Shown: positions 11,131 to 21,059 of the stretch, piece by piece
Layout: each line of letters starts with the position of its first letter
Position numbering within the stretch: position 1 is the stretch's first letter
DNA from: Sialis fuliginosa
Lineage: Eukaryota > Arthropoda > Insecta > Megaloptera > Sialidae
DNA length: 64,000 nucleotides
Assembly: GCA_961205875.1 (NCBI GenBank)
Contig: OY540817.1
Location: forward strand, 3,073,001 to 3,137,000
Direction: 5' to 3'
Made by a program: the position numbers and the translations under genes
Notes under the pieces: generated by a model
Databases searched by the model: none
What the model was told of the DNA's origin: nothing
Seen by the model: only the letters and a program-made list of their open reading frames with translations

Positions 11131-13827
11131 TTAATCCGTGTTAACAAAAGCGTGTTTTAGTCGATCCACGTGGACTTTTACCTTTCGTTTATTTATTTGA
11201 ATAGTGACATTTGTATCGGAGTTTTGTTCGATAACCGTATATGGACCATTATATTTAGGACTTAGCTTTTTTGATTGATTTAATTTAGTTGATTCGTTTA
11301 GAATATATACTTTGTCTCCTACCGAATAATTTATAATTTTAGATTTTTTATCGTAATATTTTTTATTTGTTAATTTTGATTTAATTATATTATTTCTTGC
11401 GATCTCATAACTTTTATTTAGTTTTAACTTTAATTCGTCTACATAATCTTCGTAAGAGTATTTAAATTCAGGATTTTGTGATATAGAAGTAGGAAGTTCG
11501 GGTTTTTTACCAAATAGCAATTCATGAGGGGAGAATAAGGTAGATGAATGAGGAGTAGTGTTATAAGAAAACATACTGAATTGAATCCACTCGTCCCAAT
11601 CTGATTGATTGTTATTAATATAATGTTTAAGATATTCAGCAAGAGTGGAATGACTACGTTCTAAACTTCCGTTACTTTGTGGTCTATATGCCGTTGTTTG
11701 AATATTTTTTATTTTGAATAACTTAGATATATTTTTGAATAAATTTGATGTAAAATCTTTCCCTTGATCTGTAAGAATGAATTTAGGTATTCCAAATTTA
11801 CAAATAAAATTATTTACAAATGTTTTAGAAATTGTTTCAGCATCATGAACTGGTAATGGATAAGCTTGTGAATATTTAGTTAGATCATCTTGTAAGGTCA
11901 AAATATATTTATTACCGTTTTCCGTTACAGGTAAAGGACCTACTATGTCTAGAGATATTTTTTCAAATGGTTCAGTTGCCGTTGTGGTTAATTCCATTGG
12001 CTTTTTAGATTTTTTTCTAATAAGTTTATTTTTCTGGCAAGATTCGCATGATTTAATAAATTTTGAAATTTCATTTTTCATATTGTCCCATTTATATTTA
12101 TCCTTGATTCTATTATACATTCTATGAAATCCTGGATGTCCTGCTAATGGACTAGAATGATTTTCATTTAAAATAGTTTGTATCTCTTCTCGAGTTGGGT
12201 TATATATTATATTATGATATATATTTATAGATATGTCAGAATCCTTAAAAATGTATCTTAAAATAGACCGGACCTTGTGCCACTTAAGTTTATTAGATTT
12301 ATCCAATTTTGGAATAGAAATAGAAGTTATATTATTTTGAATTAATTGTTCTTTTAATTTAACGAATAAATCAAATATATTTTTGTATTCTAAATTGTCC
12401 CAAAAGTTTTCCTTATATACTAAATAAAATATAAAATGATTGTTATGTTTTAAAAATTGAATATCATGAGTCTTAAGATTTTGATTTTTTAAGGTATCTA
12501 GATGATTGTATTTATGAACGACCTTAGAGAATAAGTGTTGTGATAAATCATCTAGATCTTTAGAAGTAAACACAACTATATTATCATTTATATCTAAAAT
12601 TGATGAATCGAATTCATTTAAATTATTATTATTGATAATGGAATTTTGTAAAGTTTTTAGGAATTCGTCATATTTTATGTTTGTTTGAATTGTATTTATT
12701 TTAGTTTGACTTAATTCTTGGATTAAATCAGAAATTTTACGATTATTTTTATGTTTAATTAATTTATCTGAATTTGGATTTTTATTTGCGAGATTAATGG
12801 TTGATTTAGATTTAGTGTTGTCGTCAAAATTCAATAATGTTTGAGAATTTATTCTTGATATATGATTTATTAAAAATTGACTTGAATAATTCTGACGCAT
12901 TTCTTGAGAACTCGTGATGTTTAAAGAATTAGCGTGATTTTGAGTATTATTGTTATTAAAATTAATATTTCGTTTATTATTATTATATTCACGTCTTCTG
13001 CATTCTGAAATTAAGTGACCTAATTTTTTACAATAATTACATTTTTTTGTGAAGTACGTGTTAGTATAATTATTTGTTTGAATTTGTCTATTAGGTTCTG
13101 ATTTTATTGGCTTAGGTTTTTTATAGCAGTTTGCCAAAGTGTGACCCGTTCTCTCACAGAAACTACAATATTTATTATTAATTGTGTTAAGATTTTGATA
13201 TTTTTGGATTTCGGACTTGGAAATGATTTCTTGTTCTTCTCCTAAAGCTATTGAAATTGCGTGCTCTAACGTTTCGGGTTTTTGAGATTTCACAAGTAGT
13301 GATAAGTCTTTATTTAATCCCGATACAAATACGTTTAGTGCTTGATTTTTCAAAAGTTCGGTACAAGCTAATTTTCCGTCATTTGATAAGTTTCTATCTA
13401 AAGTATTTAATAATTTGATATAATAGTTTTCTACTTTGTTGGCAAATGATAAAACAGGTTCTTTAGGATTTTGTCTACACGAATTTAATTCTAACTGCCA
13501 TTGTCCTACAGTTCTTTTATCGGAATATAATTCTAATAAATGGTTCTTTAGTTCAAACCAATTTGTAAATATTCTATTTTTTATTAAAACTCTCGCGTTG
13601 TCCGTTATTTTAGTTTCAATTATTGCAAACAATATTGGTTTTAGCGATTCTGATACAAGATTATACGCTTTGTCACAATTATCAACAAACTCAAATAATT
13701 TTGACTTGTTACCATCAAATCTGATTAACATTTTCTCTGCTAACTCGATTGAAATTGTCATTTTGATTTTGGTACGAATGAGTGAGACAAAAATGAAGTA
13801 TAATTTTAAATAAAACGCACAATGCAC
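11131..13827 (-). CDS. Gag-integrase fusion protein of mdg1/412-like Ty3/gypsy element
   Basis: One uninterrupted 898-codon frame. Met23 (codon 13759-13761, MTISIELAEK) is the likelier Gag start, because the 22 residues before it look like untranslated leader. In order: a Gag capsid-like region (about 25-200); two CCHC zinc knuckles (C221, C224, H229, C234 and C263, C266, H271, C276); an Asn-rich linker (280-420); a segment resembling the C-terminal half of a macro domain (about 464-539); the integrase zinc-binding module (H557, H564, C594, C597); the integrase core with D627, D687 and E723 in exact D,D35E spacing; and a C-terminal domain ending near residue 898. Protease, reverse transcriptase and RNase H, which normally separate Gag from this part of Pol, are missing, yet the frame is intact. 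The product would be a nucleocapsid-integrase chimera expressed from the LTR. Confidence 0.9.
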   Translation of the reverse strand: MHCAFYLKLYFIFVSLIRTKIKMTISIELAEKMLIRFDGNKSKLFEFVDNCDKAYNLVSESLKPILFAIIETKITDNARVLIKNRIFTNWFELKNHLLELYSDKRTVGQWQLELNSCRQNPKEPVLSFANKVENYYIKLLNTLDRNLSNDGKLACTELLKNQALNVFVSGLNKDLSLLVKSQKPETLEHAISIALGEEQEIISKSEIQKYQNLNTINNKYCSFCERTGHTLANCYKKPKPIKSEPNRQIQTNNYTNTYFTKKCNYCKKLGHLISECRRREYNNNKRNINFNNNNTQNHANSLNITSSQEMRQNYSSQFLINHISRINSQTLLNFDDNTKSKSTINLANKNPNSDKLIKHKNNRKISDLIQELSQTKINTIQTNIKYDEFLKTLQNSIINNNNLNEFDSSILDINDNIVVFTSKDLDDLSQHLFSKVVHKYNHLDTLKNQNLKTHDIQFLKHNNHFIFYLVYKENFWDNLEYKNIFDLFVKLKEQLIQNNITSISIPKLDKSNKLKWHKVRSILRYIFKDSDISINIYHNIIYNPTREEIQTILNENHSSPLAGHPGFHRMYNRIKDKYKWDNMKNEISKFIKSCESCQKNKLIRKKSKKPMELTTTATEPFEKISLDIVGPLPVTENGNKYILTLQDDLTKYSQAYPLPVHDAETISKTFVNNFICKFGIPKFILTDQGKDFTSNLFKNISKLFKIKNIQTTAYRPQSNGSLERSHSTLAEYLKHYINNNQSDWDEWIQFSMFSYNTTPHSSTLFSPHELLFGKKPELPTSISQNPEFKYSYEDYVDELKLKLNKSYEIARNNIIKSKLTNKKYYDKKSKIINYSVGDKVYILNESTKLNQSKKLSPKYNGPYTVIEQNSDTNVTIQINKRKVKVHVDRLKHAFVNTD

Positions 13828-13939
13828 AGAGTGAAATTGAAATTTAAATGACTTACATTAATATCATCAGCTCTTCAATTGGACAGCGATTTGGACAGGT
13901 TGATGGAACAGCGACACAGCGATGTAGAGTAGTGACTCC

Positions 13940-14239
13940 GCGACTTGTAGATTTTGGATTTAGCGACTTGTAGATTTTGGATTCAGCGACTTGTAGATTT
14001 TGGATTTAGCGACTTGTAGATTTTGGATTTAGCGACTTGTAGATTTTGGATTCAGCGACTTGTAGATTTTGGATTTAGCGACTTGTAGATTTTGGATTTA
14101 GCGACTTGTAGATTTTGGATTTAGCGACTTGTAGATGTTGGATTTAGTGACTTGTAGATTTTGGATTTAGTGACTTGTAGATTTTGGATTTAGCGACTTG
14201 TAGATTTTGGATTTAGCGACTTGTAGATTTTGTAGATTT
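13940..14239 (-). repeat. 13-copy 23-bp tandem repeat in element leader
   Basis: The unit is about GCGACTTGTAGATTTTGGAT plus TTA. Thirteen near-identical copies run head to tail between the primer-binding site and the Gag frame. Variation is limited to single changes (TTCA for TTTA, GTGAC for GCGAC). It would be transcribed as part of the 5' untranslated leader. Confidence 0.9.
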
Positions 14240-14401
14240 AGTGTATTTGAAATATTTGTTCAGCGATGTAGATTTGGATTCAATTGAATTTTCTTGATTT
14301 GATTGTCGACACTTTTGATTACTGTTCCTCCTTCAAGATTTGGAAATCTCCGTACTGACGAAATTCTTGATCTTCAAGCTTTGGCGGTACGTAAGGAAGA
14401 C

Positions 14402-14419
14402 ATCCCACTTCTGACACCA
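14402..14419 (-). promoter_or_regulatory. primer-binding site, tRNA-Leu type
   Basis: The + strand reads ATCCCACTTCTGACACCA, matching what I recall of an insect tRNA-Leu 3' end including CCA. The element's sense strand is therefore complementary to it. It lies four bases (ATTT) inside the 5' LTR boundary. Confidence 0.8.
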
Positions 14420-14423
14420 ATTT

Positions 14424-15037
14424 TGTAATGGTATCCCACTTCTGACACCAATTTTGTAATGATATCCCAGCTTCTGACACCAATTTTGTAATGATTTTTG
14501 GTCCCAACTTCTTCTGACACCAAATTTGTAATATTTGTTGTAATCGTGTCGTGAAATAATCCACAAGAAAACAATTTAATTGCTGATTTAAATATATTTA
14601 TTTATTACAAGTTGTTACATGATGTTAAAGTCTTAATGTGTATATCTTAGTGTTTGTATCTTCATGTTCAAGTCTTCATAATAATGTGTTCATAATAATA
14701 ATAATCTAGTATTTTCTAAGTTAACCTTATATATGTATATGCAATATGTATTGTACCTTGTCTTGTACATAGGGTAGATGGTTGTTCCTTTCACAAATTG
14801 TCATGCCTCTAGTAATAAAATTATGTCGACCCTAAATGTACAAGTGTGTTAAAAATAAATGGGTTTAAATATTATACTTGTTACAAAATAGTAATAAACA
14901 ATTTAGATGTCAACCCTCGTCCTTTGAGCTATTGTGTAATGATTTAGAATAGATAGTTATATAGATTTTTACACATAGGAAAAGATATATTACGGTCATT
15001 TCAGTCAAAGTCAAGTGTGTCCTGCAAATACATTACA
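14424..15037 (-). repeat. 5' LTR of the gypsy element (right-hand copy)
   Basis: 614 bases bounded by TGTAATG and CATTACA. On the element's sense strand it would be U3-R-U5 read leftward. AATAAA-type signals appear on the - strand around 14590-14610 and a TATA-like stretch around 14955-14965. Its U5 end carries three primer-site-like units at 14433-14450, 14464-14482 and 14501-14522. Confidence 0.92.
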
Positions 15038-15041
15038 CATG

Positions 15042-16089
15042 CTTGACTGATTTAAATTTACTTTTTTCCTTATTTTATATATTACTTACAAAATAACCAA
15101 GACGTTCCATTAAAATTTCAGGATTTGTGAAGTGTTCTGTCGTAGGAAAAGTTTAGGAAGCACTGTTCTACATCATACTTCAATATCAACCAAATTGAGT
15201 TATTGAGGGTAAAAAATATATTGAAAAAACCTCATAGAGAAACCATATTTAGTTTGTGCAATAAAGTTTTAACAGGTACGATTTTTCTAAAATATCTTAA
15301 AATTAATAAAATTAAAATTGATAAAAGCCCAGCTCTAATGAATAAATAAGAAAGCACTCCGTCACAGCACTATATTATTCCGTCGCGGGAAAGTACCTAC
15401 CATATAGGCCAGTCAGGATCCACTCAGGGCTAGCTACGTCACTGGTTACGATACTATATTATTGTTGGTTACGATATTTCATAAAACAGATATCGGTGCT
15501 TAGAATACATTGTCTGGAGGAATACGATAAAAGTTTTAACAGATTTTTTAGCGGAAAAGAGAATTTTTTCGCTTATATATGAGATTTTTAGAATCGATAA
15601 CTCAATTTCGCAAAAAGTGTATCTTACGATACTTTGCCTTGGAGGGGACGATATAGAAATAATTTAACCAGGTATGTTATAATTTAGGTATATAAAAACA
15701 TAGTACCTAGCCATGGAATACGGAATTTTATAATTTACGGTTTCAATATTTTATTTTATTAATTTAGGTTACTATGATTATGTCTCTTTAAAATATTTTG
15801 TCGAACAATTAAATGATTTTTGACACATATTAACAATTAAATATTTTGAAATGCCTATATTGATTGAAAATTTAAATATGAAGAAACATTTCACTTCTAT
15901 GAAAGGTAAAATATCGAAATTAATTATTAGGTTTGCTGTAAATTTTTCGAAACACAATTTTTCGAATCACAATTTTTCAAATCAAAATTCTTCGAATGAA
16001 CAATTTTTCGAAAAATTTAAGTTTTATTGTTCAAATTTTAATTAGTTAATAAAATATTAAGTAAAGTAATATTTGGACATTTTACGATA
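15042..16089. other. AT-rich stretch with a 15-bp minisatellite
   Basis: No gene recognised. At 15942-16015 the motif AATTTTTCGAANCAC repeats about five times with drift. The short frame read through it (HNFSNHNFSNQNSSN) is a by-product of the repeat. Confidence 0.6.
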
Positions 16090-17043
16090 TCCATACTAAT
16101 ATTATAAATGCGAAAGTGTTTTTGTCTGTCTGTTTTCTGTTTGTTACCTTTTCACGGCTAAACCGCTTTACCGATTTTGATGAAATTTGGCAGTGAGATA
16201 GCTTGCATCCCGAGGACGGACATAGGCTATTTCGTATCTTAAAAATTCAACCCCTAAGAAATTGCAAGGGGGTAGAAATTTTTTAATTTTTTTTAGTAAT
16301 TATTATTTTACCCCCCGATACATATGAACGGTTGTAAGTGGTTTTATTCGATCCGGCGGGAAAAATACCACGGGGGCGTAGGTTTTAGGGGGCAAAACAA
16401 CCCTCTATCTCGCATAGGAGCCGAGATATTTACGATTTTGTATAATGAAAGAAAACTAAAAATAAGAAAAAATTTATATTTTACCCCCTGTCACATATGA
16501 AGAGTTGTAATTGATTACATTCGATCTGGCGGGCAAAAATACTACGGAAGAGGGATTATTAGGGGGACAAAACAACCCCTTATCTTACATAGGAGTCGCG
16601 ACTTATATTATAAATGCGAAAGTGTATCTCTCAGTCTGTCTATTTGTTACCTGTTCACGACTAAACTGCTTTACCGATTTTGATGAAATTTGGCAGTGAG
16701 ATAGCTTACATCCCGAGGACGGATTAAGGCTATTTCGTATCTCGAAAATTCAACCCCTAAGGAATTGCAAGGGAGAGGAAAATTTTAAATTTTTTTTAGT
16801 AATTAATATTTTACCCGTTACATATGAAGGGTTGTAAGTGGTTTTATTCGATCCAGCGGGAAAAATACCACGGGGGTGGGGGTTTTAGGGCGGAAAAACC
16901 CCTCTATCTCGCATAGGAGCCGACACATTTACGATTTTGTATAATTAAAGAAAACTAAAAATAAGATAAATTTAATATTTTACCCCCTGTCACATATGAA
17001 GGGTTTCGAAATCCACGCGAGCGAAGTCGCGGGTAGCAGCTAG
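16090..17043 (+). mobile_element. non-autonomous Helitron with internal duplication
   Basis: Starts TCCATACTAATATTATAAAT after an A and ends CTAG before a T, the Helitron A|T insertion pattern. A stem CGCGA/TCGCG (17016-17031) lies about 9 bases before the end. The 5' part contains the tandem GTCTGTCTGT and the TTTTGATGAAATTTGGCAGT block common to arthropod Helitrons. The body is a roughly 510-base tandem duplication; the second copy begins near 16601. No helicase coding. Confidence 0.82.
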
Positions 17044-17055
17044 TATGTTATATAT

Positions 17056-17330
17056 GCAGAAATGTGCATGTATTTAAGTACAATTGCTTAAGTACATTTC
17101 CATTGAATTATAATTGTATTTGTACTTAAATACATTTATTGAAAAGTAACTGTACTATTGTACTTAAAAATACTTAAGTACTTTTAAAATGTTTAAGTAC
17201 ATTAAAATTACTTTATCAGTTTCAACTTTCAAGTATATACAAATTTAATTGTAATTACATTTTAAGTACAATTACAGAAATGACTTATGTTTTATGTTAG
17301 TACTTTTAGTACATTTATTACTTTCTTATA
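17056..17330. repeat. dense TACTTAAGTA palindrome cluster
   Basis: Many overlapping copies of TTAAGTACA, GTACTTAAA and TACTTAAGTAC in both orientations. This resembles the subterminal repeats of some insect hAT elements; no termini were identified. Confidence 0.55.
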
Positions 17331-17339
17331 CCCGCATGT

Positions 17340-19151
17340 ATATGAAATATACCAAAGTATTAGTAAGTAGTGTAAAGTTATTTTTTTCGAAATCCGAATT
17401 TTGATGGAATTATCCCTTTTGACCTTCCCTTAATTCAATTTTTACTATTTTTGTCATGATGTCTGTTTGTCGGTCTGTAGACGCTGTAACTCAAAAACGG
17501 TAATTCGCAAGAGGGTGAAATTTAATATTTAAAATTAATTTTTGTCTGGGAAGAAAACCTCCTATTTTTGAAAACTATTTTTCAAACAGTGCTAATTAGA
17601 GAAAAATGGTCAAGTTAAAAATTGTAGGTAATATTAATATCTATAATTATGTTCTATTTATTTTTTCGAAAAAACGAATTTTTGAAGAAAAAAAAATTAT
17701 GTTTCAAATGGTTCATTTCAGAGAAAAAATATCTACCATGAGTGTCATGGGACTTTCTTATATGTATTACAAAGATTGGACAGTGTACGTGTTTGCCATA
17801 GGTACCATGAACTTTCTTATACGTAATACTGAGAGCACATAATTTGAGCTATTTTTTAGAAAATACATAATTTATTACATTAACAAACTTTCATTATGTT
17901 CATGTAATGTTAATTCGATTGTAAGACTTTTGGATATTTTAAAATTTCTTAAATTTTATGCACAATAATAGCAACTTGTTTTATTTTTTGACGTATTTTG
18001 CTTGTAGAAGATTTTATATGTATTGTTTTAATTATTGTTTGTATAATATAGATACATAATATACCCATGTTATTAAACAAAGCTTAAATTATGTACTTTT
18101 TTTGTTTTTGTTCATTTTATCAAACTTAGAAAAACGTTCCCGAAATGATAGTTTTTTGCAGAATATCCACTAAAAAGCAATATTACAAAAAAAGTATAGA
18201 ATTCTGTGCGCTGCCCTGTCAAAGTTTATTAATATACAAATTTTGCGACAGTATAAACTAAGAGTCATCATTATAGCTTGCAATTTTTTTTATCATAAAA
18301 CCAATCTTGAAATTCGCAACCTTAGTGATTTTGAGCCATATATTCATTCAACAAGGACCTACTGTTCTAAAACTTGTTCTTATTGTTAGTTCTTATGATG
18401 TTATACATACCATTCACAATTAATGACAGGAAGTTTTAGGTTTAACAAATCAACAGAATCATTATTTCATCAGCAGAAAATCATTGTTCATATGTTTTAA
18501 TTAGAGAATGCGTCAATAAACAAAAGAATTGATGAGTTTTAATATTTAATTGATACTTAATTATCCGGCAATTGTTTTATTATATCAAGACCTAATACAC
18601 TTTCACGTATTTTTTTTCCTTTTAAACTCGAATAGAAAGTATTTTGCATGTATTCATGTTTAAATTTATTATTTATCTAATGTAATTCATTTATTATAAA
18701 TAATTATTTTTATATACACATTGCAAACAAGGTGTGATTGTGTCTTATTTCAAAATAAATTGATTCTACAGCCAAAAATATTCTTTTTATGGAAGAAATG
18801 TTTTCTAAAAAATTGTTTAATTATTTTCGATAACTTCGCATTTTGTATATCTGACGTCACACTTCAAATTTTAAATAGGACCCTGTATTTTTTTTAAACT
18901 ATCAATTAGTGCTTCTTATTTCCTTTACATCCATTTAAAAATATCAAACAGTTGCACGGAAAAAACGAGGAAAATGATGTTGAAAATTAGATTTTAACAT
19001 TGTAATTCATTCGGTTGGAATATATTGCGTTACGCAACTAACCATGGTTAACTAACAACTGAAACCTCTTTTAGGAGTAAACTATTTTTGTAAAAACACA
19101 AACTATTTAAAGAGGCCAACAGGTTTCATAGAAAACTCTCTTTTTTTTATA
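17340..19151. other. AT-rich stretch without a recognised feature
   Basis: Repeat-like text (TTATATGTATTACAAAGA and TTATACGTAATACTGAGAG) suggests a decayed duplication near 17750-17840. No coding motif. Confidence 0.4.
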
Positions 19152-19159
19152 CTGACAAG

Positions 19160-19788
19160 TAGGGTGACCAGATTTTAGTTTTTGTAAACCCTGACATAAA
19201 TGAAGACGTCTTTTTAGGGTACTGTAGAAAACTAAAAACCCTTATAGTTCCGCTCTGTCTGTCTGTCTATATAAATTAAGATGAAATTTATAATCCATTA
19301 AGTGGGGTGTCTTTAGATAGGTCTCCTAAAATGCAACAAAAAATGGTATATGACCTTTTGATTTTAACTCTTCAGTCACGAATTATTAACTTTAAAATGT
19401 CGTTATAGGAGCACCCCCTCCCCTAATTTCTAAACTATATATTAAAAAAATCTGAAAAAAATCCAGAATGTAGCTTTTAGTTAGTACTTTCAATGAAAAC
19501 TATATCGAACACTGTGGCAAAAATAAATTTTAAAATAACTCTTTTTACAAATCGTAATGACTACGGAACCCTATCATGTGCATTGTGTGTGCCCAGCACG
19601 CACTTGGTTGTTTTATTTATTTTTATTTTATTTTAAATTCCTAATCGTCACTTTTGCGCCCTCTGCTATTTCTTTTCGTCGTCATCATTATTACAAAACC
19701 CGGAGAAATTAGACCGAAACCCAGATCCCGGAGAAACAGTATACAAACCCTGAGACTCCGGGTGAAAACTTGAGACCTGGTCACCCTA
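19160..19788 (-). mobile_element. hAT-type MITE with nested repeat
   Basis: Ends TAGGGTGACCAGATTTTAG and (reversed) TAGGGTGACCAGGTCTCAAG with a perfect 8-base duplication CTGACAAG (19152-19159, 19789-19796). It is the same family as 30714-30979 in opposite orientation. About 400 bases of another repeat (roughly 19206-19632) are inserted after the left end. Confidence 0.88.
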
Positions 19789-19850
19789 CTGACAAGTCGA
19801 GTAGGACTCGCGCTCTGTAGTTCCGTGCAGTTATAATAAACTGAATTATT

Positions 19851-20221
19851 GGCCACGTTCACGACTGGCAAAAAACAGTGAACAACGAGCTTTGATTGGT
19901 TGATTTTATGGAATTTCTGGTGGATTGTACCAGAAATTTAAATAATGTCATTTTTTAAGCGTGTAAGAAAGTGAGACAGAAGTAACCATAAAGAGATAGA
20001 AACTAGTGTTCTGACAGAAACGCTCAACATGAAGTGAACATAAAAGTTCTTTGGTTAGCCTGGTCACTAGTTTCAATCTCTATCTAGTTACCTTTTTCTC
20101 ACTTCCTTACACGCTTAAAAAATGACATTCTTTAAATTTCTGGTACATTCCATCAGAAATTCCATGAATCAACCAATCAAAGCTCGTTGTTCACTGTTTT
20201 TGGTCAGTCGTGAACGTGGCC
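19851..20221. mobile_element. long-armed fold-back MITE, ATT duplication
   Basis: GGCCACGTTCACGACTG at the left pairs with its complement ending at 20221. The arms continue about 150 bases each (GAACAACGAGCTTTGATTGG, TTTCTGGTGGA, AATGTCATTTTTTAAGCGTG). The flanks are ATT on both sides. Uninterrupted copies of the host repeat at 41 and 48 kb show AATTATTGACAATAG, which confirms the 3-base duplication. Confidence 0.85.
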
Positions 20222-20621
20222 ATTGACAATAGGTACTTACATAGAAAATGGTCTCAGCAAGGCGGGCGCTTTATGGAAAAAACCCGGAAAATTAAGTTCG
20301 TCACGTAATAATTCTACATAGAATTAGAAATTAACGATTTTCGGATTTTTTCATTTAATTGTACTATATTAGACCTTCCTTTGTATCAAATTTCAAGATT
20401 CTAGGTCAACGGGAAATACCCTATTTTTGATGATCAGATTAATATGTTAGTATTAAAATACCCTTTGAATCTATTTATTTTTTTGTATCTTTTTATTGCA
20501 TTGATTTAGAAATTTGAATTTTTTACAGGACCTTATAGTATTTGATATTAATTTCAACTTGATATCTCCAGCCGTTCTTGAGAAAAGGGATCTTGGCGGA
20601 CAGACAACAAAGTGATCCGAT

Positions 20622-21018
20622 CAGGACCGTAACTAGAGGTTCGGGGGTCCTGGAGCAAAAGGTGACCGAGGGGCCCCCAGATATGCAAAAAATAAAAATT
20701 GAAGACTTTTTTTTGGATTACAGCTTACAAATTTTACATTTGTTACTAATTTTTTTTTAATAACTTTTTTTTGCTTGTCAGCTAGAATTGTACACTTCTT
20801 AGTAATTTTAATAGATAATAAGTGTAAAAAAGTTCATAAGCCGAAAAAAAGGTCATTAAAATCAAAATTAGTAATAACTAAAACACGTTTTCAAGTTAAC
20901 AGCAAATACATTTTTTAAAATCTTCAATTTATTTATTTTTTCTTGCTCACTCCAATTTTTACGCTGCTGCAGGAGCCTTCTAACTTTGGGGGCCCCGGCT
21001 GCGGTAGTTACGGCCCTG
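20622..21018. mobile_element. hAT-type MITE, CAGGRCCGTAACTA family
   Basis: CAGGACCGTAACTAGAGG at the left and TAGTTACGGCCCTG at the right, with flanks GATCCGAT and GATCCTTT (6/8). The subterminal GGGGGCCCC-rich blocks are shared with 29531-29768 and 52010-54780. It contains AAAAAAAGGTCATTAAA and TTGAAGACTTTTTTTT. Confidence 0.8.
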
Positions 21019-21059
21019 GATCCTTTAAGGGTTCCGTTTTTTCATTTTGAGGTACAGAA

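Larger units (their letters stand above)
10069..15037 (-). mobile_element. Ty3/gypsy LTR retrotransposon, RT-less derivative
   Basis: This is a complete 4969-base element in - orientation. The left and right LTRs (10069-10682 and 14424-15037) are each 614 bases and I found no difference between them by eye. They start TGTAATG and end CATTACA. The 4-base duplication CATG flanks the element (10065-10068, 15038-15041). The primer-binding site is at 14402-14419 and the polypurine tract at 10683-10693. The internal region holds a 13-copy tandem repeat leader and one Gag-integrase frame. Protease, reverse transcriptase and RNase H are absent, so it must have moved with polymerase supplied in trans or have lost these parts just before its last jump. 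Confidence 0.93.
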
